From positions 62,001-126,000 of the forward strand of contig NZ_MORL01000010.1 in assembly GCF_001870735.1 (NCBI RefSeq): a DNA stretch of 64,000 nt. Reading direction: 5' to 3'. Source of the stretch: Arsenicibacter rosenii. Its GTDB lineage: Bacteria > Bacteroidota > Bacteroidia > Cytophagales > Spirosomataceae. A program made the translations under genes and the position numbers. Positions 26,086 to 32,429 of this stretch are shown here, one piece after another (the stretch's first letter is position 1; the number at the start of each line of letters is the position of its first letter). Below the pieces are notes generated by a model that was not told the origin of the DNA, made no database searches, and saw only the letters and a list, made by a program, of their open reading frames with translations.

Positions 26086-26322
26086 ATGAAAACACTGACC
26101 AACTTTCTGGCTGACGAAGCCATCCTGAGCCCGGCCGAAGCCAAAGCCATTGTTGGCGGCTCGGCTATCTATTACAACGGAATCCTGGTGGCGACTACCG
26201 ACGATGAAACGGGCGTAACCACGGTGCATAACCAGGCGTTGTATGACCTCTACCTCGCCAACCCTTCCATTCAAGGGTTTAACTTTGCCGTCGTGCACAT
26301 TTCAGATAATGTAGAAGTGTGA
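26086..26322 (+). CDS. Double-glycine leader peptide precursor, copy 6
   Basis: 78 residues with the same leader and core as copies 4 and 5. The tail is QGFNFAVVHISDNVEV. The downstream DNA returns to the copy-3 type (GGGTTAGTCTGCCTGGCC) and then enters element E2, which closes the array. The exporter gene starts 295 bases further on. Confidence 0.85.
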   Translation: MKTLTNFLADEAILSPAEAKAIVGGSAIYYNGILVATTDDETGVTTVHNQALYDLYLANPSIQGFNFAVVHISDNVEV

Positions 26323-26378
26323 AGATGGTGTTGACTGATACAGAACCTGGTTAATAAGGGTTAGTCTGCCTGGCCGTT

Positions 26379-26573
26379 CCCCCGGTTTATCGCCACTGTA
26401 TCCGTCAGGTTGAGCGGCTATAGATTGGGCGGTTGGTCCGGCAGCGAAGCAACGCGTTGATAGAGTGGGGGGATAAGTAGCGCCGGGCCAAACCGGTAAA
26501 CAGGCTGGCCTCCCGGCCTGGCGGTCGCAGGGTATGAAATGAAGATTTCAGCCCTGCGACCCTTTTGATGATT
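26379..26573 (+). repeat. Array-flanking intergenic element, copy E2 (before the exporter gene)
   Basis: This is the partner of E1 (24391-24633), shorter because it lacks the middle ~40 bases. It includes GGCGGTTGGTCCGGCAGCGA and the terminal hairpin, and leads into the exporter gene. Confidence 0.8.
26523..26566 (+). terminator. Large hairpin of element E2 (attenuator or terminator)
   Basis: The outer stem GGTCGCAGGGT / GCCCTGCGACC and inner stem TGAAAT / ATTTCA share the GAAG loop, the bulge position and the TTTT tail of the E1 hairpin. Relative to E1, two base pairs have changed on both sides (T-A to C-G and A-T to G-C), which preserves pairing. It could limit read-through from the peptide array into the exporter genes. 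Confidence 0.75.
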
Positions 26574-26617
26574 TTACCACATGAAACGGTTCTGCGGAGC
26601 CGTATAGCGTAAACCTT

Positions 26618-28894
26618 ATGGCTGAGTTCCCCCATTACCGCCAACCCGATGCCATGGATTGTGGCCCTACCTGCCTGCGCATGGTAGCGAAGCATTACGG
26701 GCGTAGCTTTTCGATGCCGTTTTTGCGGGAAAAAACCGAAATCGGGCGCGAAGGGGTGTCGTTGCTGGGCATTGCTCAGGCCGCCGAAAGCATCGGTTTC
26801 CGGACGCTGGCGGTGAGAGTGTCGTTTGAACGGCTTGACACCGAAGCACCCCTGCCCTGCATCGTTCACTGGGGGCAGAATCATTTCGTGGTCGTTTATA
26901 AGATTAAACAGGGAAAGGTGTATGTCGCCGACCCCGGGGCAGGGCTACTCACCTATACCCGCAACGAATTTGAAAGCCGGTGGGCAACTACGGTCACCGA
27001 CGGGGTCCGTACCGGCATTGCCTTATTACTCGAAACAACACCCGTGTTTTTTGAGGATGACGACACCGGAACGTCAGACCGCTCCTCCCGTGCTGTTCAG
27101 GGGAGGGGCCGGGGGTGGGGTATACTATTCGGCTATCTGTGGCAGCATAAACGCCTGTTGCTACAGCTCGGGCTGGGCCTGGCGGTCGGGTCGGTGCTGC
27201 AGCTGATACTGCCCTTCCTGACGCAGTCTATTGTCGACACCGGTATTCAGACCCGCAACCTGCATTTTATTTACCTGGTGCTTGCCGCGCAACTGGCCTT
27301 GTTTGTCGGCCGGATGGCCGTTGAGTTTATCCGTAGCTGGATATTGCTCCACATCAGTACCCGCATCAACCTCAGCATCCTGTCTGATTTTCTGATCAAA
27401 CTCCTGAAGCTGCCCGTTTCTTTTTTTGATACCAAACTCACCGGCGATATTCTACAGCGGATCGGCGACCACAGCCGGATTGAGCAGTTTCTGACCGGGA
27501 CCTCGCTCAACACCCTGTTTTCGGTGTTCAATCTGGTGATCTACAGTGTGGTAGCGGCCATGTATAACCTCGCCATTTTCGGCGTGTTTGTGCTGTCGAG
27601 TGTCCTCTATACCGCCTGGATTTTGATTTTTCTCCGCTACCGTAAACAACTGGATCATAAGCGGTTTGCGCTGGCCTCGCAGAATCAGAGCAGCCTGATT
27701 CAACTGGTGCAGGGGTTGCCCGAAATCAAGCTCAACAATGCTGAGCAGCTCAAACGCTGGGAGTGGGAGAACCTGCAGGTAAAACAGTTTAAACTGAGAA
27801 TGAAAGGCCTGGCAATCGGGCAGTATCAGCAGGCCGGGGCGTTGTTTCTGAACGAAGGCCGGAATATTATCATTACGTTTCTGTCGGCTACGGCGGTCGT
27901 AAACGGGCAGATGACCCTGGGCGGTATGCTGGCCATGCAATACATCATTGGTCAGCTCAACGGGCCGGTCGAACAGCTTATCGGGTTTATCCAGCACTAT
28001 CAGGATGCGCAGATCAGTCTGGAACGGCTCAACGAAATTCATGAACAGGCGGATGAAGAAGTGGCCGGCGCGGGCACGATGGCGGCTTCGACCCCCCGGT
28101 CCATTACGTTGCATGACCTTTGGTTTACCTATCCCGGGGCCGGTAATGACCCTGTGCTGAAGGGGATTAATCTACACATACCGGCCGGCAAAGTCACGGC
28201 CATTGTGGGCACGAGCGGCAGCGGCAAAACAACCCTGCTGAAACTGCTACTCAAGTTCTACGAACCGACAAAAGGGGAAATTTACCTCACTGAAAACCAA
28301 TTTCAGTCCCCCTCTCCTGGTTTTCAGGAGAGGGGGCAGGGGGGTGAGGTTGCGGTCGGGCTATCCGACATTTCGCACCGCGCCTGGCGGGCACGGTGCG
28401 GGACGGTTTTGCAGGACGGCTTTATTTTTTCGGATACCATTGCCAACAACATTGCTGTGTCTGACGAAACGCCTGACCGGCAAAAACTGGCAAATGCGGC
28501 ACGGGTAGGGAATATTCACGGATTTATCGAGAGCCTGCCCCTGAAATACAACACAAAAATCGGGTCCGACGGGAGCGGGATCAGCCAGGGGCAGCGGCAA
28601 CGGATGCTCATGGCGCGGGCCGTCTATAAAGACCCCGACTATCTGTTTCTGGATGAGGCGACCAACGCCCTGGATGCCAACAACGAGCGTATGATTCTGC
28701 ACAATCTGGCGCAGTTTGTTAACGGGAAAACGGTAGTGGTGGTGGCGCATCGGCTCAGTACGGTCAAACAGGCGGATCAGATTGTGGTGCTGGAGCAGGG
28801 CGAAGTGGTGGAGGTCGGTACGCACGCGGAACTGACGCAACGAGCCGGCCGGTATTACGAACTGGTGCGGAATCAGCTGGAACTGGCGGATTAA
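26618..28894 (+). CDS. C39-peptidase-containing ABC exporter (PCAT)
   Basis: This 758-residue inner-membrane protein should cut the double-glycine leaders and export the peptides. The N-terminal C39 peptidase has Cys15 (MDCGPTC), His89 (NHFVVVY) and Asp105 (VADPG), the full catalytic triad. Six transmembrane helices (about 175-465) follow. The nucleotide-binding domain has Walker A GTSGSGKT (531-538), signature ISQGQRQR (about 655) and Walker B LFLDEAT with Asp679-Glu680. Two odd Gly/Arg/Pro/Gln-rich stretches (about 155-167 and 560-577) are encoded by GC-rich palindromic repeats; the second sits inside the ATPase domain before the Q-loop. The fusion-protein and TolC-like genes follow, completing a tripartite exporter. 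Confidence 0.95.
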   Translation: MAEFPHYRQPDAMDCGPTCLRMVAKHYGRSFSMPFLREKTEIGREGVSLLGIAQAAESIGFRTLAVRVSFERLDTEAPLPCIVHWGQNHFVVVYKIKQGKVYVADPGAGLLTYTRNEFESRWATTVTDGVRTGIALLLETTPVFFEDDDTGTSDRSSRAVQGRGRGWGILFGYLWQHKRLLLQLGLGLAVGSVLQLILPFLTQSIVDTGIQTRNLHFIYLVLAAQLALFVGRMAVEFIRSWILLHISTRINLSILSDFLIKLLKLPVSFFDTKLTGDILQRIGDHSRIEQFLTGTSLNTLFSVFNLVIYSVVAAMYNLAIFGVFVLSSVLYTAWILIFLRYRKQLDHKRFALASQNQSSLIQLVQGLPEIKLNNAEQLKRWEWENLQVKQFKLRMKGLAIGQYQQAGALFLNEGRNIIITFLSATAVVNGQMTLGGMLAMQYIIGQLNGPVEQLIGFIQHYQDAQISLERLNEIHEQADEEVAGAGTMAASTPRSITLHDLWFTYPGAGNDPVLKGINLHIPAGKVTAIVGTSGSGKTTLLKLLLKFYEPTKGEIYLTENQFQSPSPGFQERGQGGEVAVGLSDISHRAWRARCGTVLQDGFIFSDTIANNIAVSDETPDRQKLANAARVGNIHGFIESLPLKYNTKIGSDGSGISQGQRQRMLMARAVYKDPDYLFLDEATNALDANNERMILHNLAQFVNGKTVVVVAHRLSTVKQADQIVVLEQGEVVEVGTHAELTQRAGRYYELVRNQLELAD
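27084..27120 (+). repeat. GC-rich palindromic element in the exporter's linker region
   Basis: Arms CCTCCC (27084-27089) and GGGAGG (27101-27106), then GGGGCCGGGGGTGGGG. Its layout is like the second element at 28308. It encodes QGRGRGWG between the C39 and membrane domains, where an insertion is likely tolerated. Confidence 0.55.
28308..28350 (+). repeat. GC-rich palindromic element inserted in the exporter's ATPase domain
   Basis: A perfect 12-bp inverted repeat, CCCCCTCTCCTG / CAGGAGAGGGGG (28308-28319 and 28325-28336), with loop GTTTT, then CAGGGGGGTGAGG. It is read in frame as PSPGFQERGQGGEV. Sequences of this look occur as dispersed intergenic repeats in various bacterial genomes (recollection, not checked). 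Here the element lies between Walker A and the Q-loop of an apparently intact gene. Confidence 0.7.
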
Positions 28895-28896
28895 AT

Positions 28897-28965
28897 GGTG
28901 ATTGAGTGATTGGGTGATTGAGTGATTGGGTGATTGAATGAAAGGTGAACGGGTGAAAGAGTGAG
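28897..28965 (+). repeat. Degenerate octamer repeat (GTGATTGA type), locus a
   Basis: The 73-base gap between the exporter and fusion-protein genes consists almost wholly of octamers: GTGATTGA and GTGATTGG alternating, then ATGAAAGG-, GTGAACGG- and GTGAAAGA-like variants. It is the same family as the loci at 30388, 32334, 44083, 55362, 55958 and 63008. Confidence 0.8.
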
Positions 28966-28967
28966 CT

Positions 28968-30347
28968 ATGGATTTACGTGATTATGTAGGAGGGCGGAAT
29001 GGCAGGGCCGAAGGCGGACTTCCGCCCGTTGCCGCTGACTGGTTGTCGGGTTTGGCTAAGCCGCCGGAACCGCCGCCGGCCGCTGTTGAGCTTCGTAGCC
29101 CTGATGTTAATGAAGTACTCAGCAAGCCGCCGGCCTGGCTGGTCCGGTGGGGAATTACGGTATTGGCGTTTGTGCTGCTGGTGCTGGGGGGCGTAGCCTA
29201 TTGGGTCGAATACCCTGACCTGGTTAAGGCGACGCTGAAAGTGGTGGCCACGCAATGGCCCAAATCAGTTATTGTCCGGACAGAAGGCCGGTTGATGCGG
29301 TTGCTGGTCAGGGAACAACAACCGGTTAAAGCAGGCCAACAACTGGCGTTTCTGGAAAGTACCGCCAATACCGCCGACGTATTGACGCTGGATCAGGTGG
29401 TTGATTCGCTCATCGGGCTGGAACAACGGGGACAGATTCAGGAAATGATCCGGAACCCGTTGCCTTCCTTTTTTCAGTTAGGTGAGCTACAGCAGAGTTA
29501 TCAGACATTTCAGGAAACGAGTGTCCGAGCCAATGCGCTCACCACGTCGGGCGTATATGCGCAGAAACGGGCGGTGCTGCAAAACGATTTACAGCAGCTG
29601 ATGGCCCTCGCGGTAAACAATAACGCGCAGATTCAGCTATACGAACACGACCTGGCGCTGACCGAAGCCGAGCTGAAAAGTCAGGAACGGTTAATGAAAC
29701 AGGGCTACGTATCCCAAAATGACTACCGGCAGATGCTGAGCCGTTATCTGAGTAAGAAACAAACGGTTGCGCAGGCGCGGAATACGTCCCATAATCATCA
29801 GATGAGTAAAAATCAGAAACAACAGGAGTTGGTCGAGTTAGACCGAACCGTACGGGAGCAGCGCAATACGATGCTGCAATCGCTGCATACCCTGAAAAGT
29901 CAGCTGGAGGCCTGGAAGCAGCGGTTTGTGGTGGTGGCGCCCACCAACGGCCGCGTTTCGTTTCTGACTCCCTTGCAGGAGGGCCAATCCGTAAAGGCGG
30001 GTCAGGAGCTGCTGTATGTGTTGCCTGCGGGTGCGGGGTATACCGGCGAAATGTACGTGGGTGAATACAATTTCGGTAAAGTCAGGCAGGGGCAACCGGT
30101 TATTGTCAAGTTTAAAAGCTATCCCTATCAGGAGTTTGGTATCGTAACGGGCAGGGTGCTGGCTATCGGCGATATACCCCGCGACTCGCTTTGGCGGGTT
30201 TCGGTGCAGTTTCCGCAGGGGCTCAGGACATCGGCGGGCCGGCAGTTGCCTTTCCGGAACGGCATGATGGCATCGGCCGAAATCATTACCGAAGAGGTTA
30301 GCCTGCTCGAACGCTTCTTCTACGACCTTCGCAAGCTGATCCGATGA
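28968..30347 (+). CDS. HlyD-type membrane fusion protein of the peptide exporter
   Basis: This 459-residue protein has a cytoplasmic Pro-rich N-terminus (1-58) and one transmembrane helix (about 63-82; WGITVLAFVLLVLGGVAYWV). A lipoyl/barrel half-motif (VIVRTEGRLMRLLVREQQPVKAGQ), a long periplasmic coiled coil (about 190-315) and the return half (VVVAPTNGRVSFLTPLQEGQSV) follow, then a beta-barrel domain. It bridges the ABC exporter and the outer-membrane channel. It overlaps the TolC-like gene by four bases (ATGA), so the two are translationally coupled. Confidence 0.92.
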   Translation: MDLRDYVGGRNGRAEGGLPPVAADWLSGLAKPPEPPPAAVELRSPDVNEVLSKPPAWLVRWGITVLAFVLLVLGGVAYWVEYPDLVKATLKVVATQWPKSVIVRTEGRLMRLLVREQQPVKAGQQLAFLESTANTADVLTLDQVVDSLIGLEQRGQIQEMIRNPLPSFFQLGELQQSYQTFQETSVRANALTTSGVYAQKRAVLQNDLQQLMALAVNNNAQIQLYEHDLALTEAELKSQERLMKQGYVSQNDYRQMLSRYLSKKQTVAQARNTSHNHQMSKNQKQQELVELDRTVREQRNTMLQSLHTLKSQLEAWKQRFVVVAPTNGRVSFLTPLQEGQSVKAGQELLYVLPAGAGYTGEMYVGEYNFGKVRQGQPVIVKFKSYPYQEFGIVTGRVLAIGDIPRDSLWRVSVQFPQGLRTSAGRQLPFRNGMMASAEIITEEVSLLERFFYDLRKLIR

Positions 30348-31675
30348 AACGACTAGCATGTTTAAGCAGGTACGTCAGCCTGGTCATCACTCTTTCACTC
30401 ATTCACTCATTCACTCTTTTGCCGTTAAATGCCCAGCCGCTATCGCTTCAACAGTGTCAGGACTATGCCATTCGGCATAGCCTGGTCATACGTCAGGGAG
30501 AGCTGCAGGTCGAAACGGCCCGGCTCACACAGCGTCAGACCGAACGGGCGGTCTGGCCAACGTTGGCAGGAAGCATGTCGGAGGCGCTTAATTTGGGCCG
30601 GACCATTGACCCGTTCAGCAACGGGTTTGTCCAAAAGACCATTCATTCGGGTAGTGTCGGCTTGAGCAGCAACTGGAGCCTGTTTAACGGATTCCGGCAG
30701 CACCATCAGGTGCAGCAGCAAACGTATATGCGGCAGGCCGATGAGGCTGAACTAATGCGTCAGAAGCAGGAAGTGGGCCAGCGGGTAATCGGGGCCTATA
30801 TGCAGGTGCTGCTGAGTCAGCAACTGGCAGAGCTGGCAGTATCGCAGCGACAAACCATTAACCGGCAGCGCGACCGCACCAAAGCGCTGATTGAGGAGGG
30901 GCAGGCGGCAACCATTCAGTTGACGGACTGGGACGCACAGCTGGCGGCGGCCGACTATGAGGTAGTAAGCGCCGGGGCATCGTTGCGGCAAAACAGCCTG
31001 CTCCTGCAGCAATTACTGAATTGGCAGGAAGCCGCGCCGTTAACCATTCAGGTGATTGAGGTTCCGGAACCGGCCGCGCCACCGGCGCAGCCGTCAGATT
31101 GGATACGGGAAGGATTACGAACGCAGCCAATGGCGCAGGTGGCGGGCTGGCGTCTGAAAAGTGCTCAGTCGGGCTATGCCGTTGCCCGTACCTCACTGTT
31201 GCCGGCTATTTCGGTGGGTGGGGGCGTTAATACGGCTTATTCCAGCGCGGCCCCCCGCGAATTATTCCCGATCGGGCGGCAATTGAACTATAACCTCGGT
31301 CAATATGTGCGGTTATCGGTATCGTTGCCTGTTCTGAACGGACTACAGGCCCGGTTTCAGATTGCCCGGGCGCTTATCGCCAAAAAAACAGCTGAGATCG
31401 ATGTGCAGAAGGTTCATTTACAACTAACCCAGGAAATTGAGCAGGCCGTGTTTGCGCAAACACTGGCATTTGAGAAATGGCAAAGTGCCCAACGGCAGGT
31501 TGAAGCCCAGCAAAAGGCATTACTGGCCGGTAAAGCCCGGTTTGACGAGGGCCTCATCCACGTAATTGAGTATGCAACCTTGCAGACAAACCTGAACCGT
31601 GCGTTGTCTAACCAGCTACAGGCGCGGTATGAGTACTACTTCCGGAAACTCATTGCCGACACCTATCAGAACTAA
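30344..31675 (+). CDS. TolC-family outer-membrane efflux channel
   Basis: The 443-residue protein has a signal peptide (ending PLNAQ) and the duplicated helical pattern of TolC proteins: LSLQQCQDYAIRHSLVIRQGELQVETARL at the start of the first repeat and a matching segment with QIARALIAKKTAEIDVQKVHLQLTQEI in the second. It would provide the outer-membrane exit for the peptides. The signal peptide codons contain four octamer repeats (30388-30419), so a change in octamer number would shift the frame. It ends five bases from the convergent phosphatase stop. Confidence 0.92.
   Translation: MKRLACLSRYVSLVITLSLIHSFTLLPLNAQPLSLQQCQDYAIRHSLVIRQGELQVETARLTQRQTERAVWPTLAGSMSEALNLGRTIDPFSNGFVQKTIHSGSVGLSSNWSLFNGFRQHHQVQQQTYMRQADEAELMRQKQEVGQRVIGAYMQVLLSQQLAELAVSQRQTINRQRDRTKALIEEGQAATIQLTDWDAQLAAADYEVVSAGASLRQNSLLLQQLLNWQEAAPLTIQVIEVPEPAAPPAQPSDWIREGLRTQPMAQVAGWRLKSAQSGYAVARTSLLPAISVGGGVNTAYSSAAPRELFPIGRQLNYNLGQYVRLSVSLPVLNGLQARFQIARALIAKKTAEIDVQKVHLQLTQEIEQAVFAQTLAFEKWQSAQRQVEAQQKALLAGKARFDEGLIHVIEYATLQTNLNRALSNQLQARYEYYFRKLIADTYQN
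30388..30419. repeat. Octamer repeats inside the TolC-like signal peptide codons, locus b
   Basis: Four exact-length units, CACTCTTT, CACTCATT, CACTCATT and CACTCTTT (complement type GTGAATGA), encode the hydrophobic SLIHSFTL of the signal peptide. Eight is not a multiple of three, so gain or loss of one unit breaks the frame. Confidence 0.85.
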
Positions 31676-31680
31676 ATCGC

Positions 31681-32184
31681 TCAGGGCGTTGGTTTACCGT
31701 ACGTTTCTTCGTACAGGTGCACCCGCTTGCCGAAGAGCGTATGCCTGATCCGGATAAACAGGAGGTTATCATAATCCGAATGCTCAATTTTGGTCATCGA
31801 CGGTTTGGTGCCCAGCCCCCTGGCAATCTCCAGGATGGTATTGCTGTGGCCGACCACCAGCACGCGCCGGTCGTCCAGGTTAGCCAGCCGGTTGATAAGG
31901 ACACTCGTCGGGGCGGCCGGATATTGGGTGAACGGCAAGGCATTCAGCGAAGCGACTTTGGCCGCCGTCTGCTGCGTCCGGAGGTAAGGCGTGACAAAGA
32001 TCGTATCGAGGTGAAGACCCTCCAGGCGTTTGGCCAGGGCAAAGGCCCGCTCATGCCCCGCTGCCGAGAGGCTCGTTGTGTCGGAGTCGTTGGCCCGCTC
32101 GCCGTGCCGGACAATATAGATCGAAGCCGACCGCGTACAGGCCATGAAGCTGGCTAAAAGGGCAAACAGAAGAATGTGTTTCAT
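31681..32184 (-). CDS. Histidine-phosphatase (phosphoglycerate mutase-like) lipoprotein
   Basis: This 167-residue protein starts with a lipoprotein signal (MKHILLFALLASFMAC). The catalytic RHGE lies in SIYIVRHGERAND; other motifs are TPYLRTQQTA and VVGHSNT, with the second catalytic His. The size fits small SixA/PhoE-like phosphatases; the substrate is unknown. Its last 92 codons have a decayed copy at 22971-23252. It is convergent with the TolC-like gene and marks the right edge of the peptide cluster. Confidence 0.9.
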   Translation of the reverse strand: MKHILLFALLASFMACTRSASIYIVRHGERANDSDTTSLSAAGHERAFALAKRLEGLHLDTIFVTPYLRTQQTAAKVASLNALPFTQYPAAPTSVLINRLANLDDRRVLVVGHSNTILEIARGLGTKPSMTKIEHSDYDNLLFIRIRHTLFGKRVHLYEETYGKPTP

Positions 32185-32216
32185 ATAAAGTGTCGTGTTT
32201 GTCGGGATTCAATAAA

Positions 32217-32264
32217 ATAACCCATCAGCTGCCCGTTTGGTTGGTACATTTACTGATGGGTTAT
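32217..32264. other. 12-bp inverted repeat upstream of the histidine phosphatase
   Basis: ATAACCCATCAG (32217-32228) and CTGATGGGTTAT (32253-32264) pair perfectly across a 24-base loop. It lies 33 bases upstream of the phosphatase start and has no T-tract. It could be an operator, an mRNA leader hairpin, or a terminator for the amidohydrolase unit. Confidence 0.5.
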
Positions 32265-32333
32265 GGAATGCATGCATACGATGTTTAGCAGCAGGCATGG
32301 TTAGTATGCGTTGGCGGGGCTAAATGCCCTGTT

Positions 32334-32429
32334 CACTCTTTCACTCTTTCATTCATTCGCTCTTTCACTCATTCACTCTTTCACTCATTCACTCTTTCAC
32401 TCTTTCGCTCTTTCATTCATTCACTCTTT
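32334..32429. repeat. Twelve-unit octamer array at the 3' end of the amidohydrolase gene, locus c
   Basis: Exactly twelve octamers in register (CACTCTTT, CACTCATT, CATTCATT and CGCTCTTT variants) run to 32429. The last units form the stop codon and final Lys-Ser-Glu codons of the minus-strand amidohydrolase, so the array reaches into the gene. This is the longest locus of the family here. Confidence 0.88.

Noticed and set aside
24658-26298. Repeated minus-strand ORFs of 64-72 residues opposite each peptide precursor
   Set aside because: They are antisense shadows created by the conserved repeat DNA; the plus-strand frames carry the GG leader and are followed by the matching exporter.
24126-26322. 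Possible class IIa bacteriocin signature (YYNG resembling YGNGV)
   Set aside because: Only four residues are similar; the defining cysteine pair and basic charge are absent, and the peptides are acidic and cysteine-free.
24126-26322. Diversity-generating retroelement as the source of tail variation
   Set aside because: No reverse transcriptase or template repeat is present in the window; tandem recombination explains the pattern more simply.
26581-26607. Eight-codon ORF (MKRFCGAV) directly before the exporter gene as a leader peptide
   Set aside because: It is too short to support; no regulatory codon pattern or pairing alternative could be shown.
22971-32184. Prophage or integrative element
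   Set aside because: There is no integrase, transposase, relaxase or phage structural gene, and no tRNA at either edge; the flanking phosphatase repeat is kept as a separate observation.
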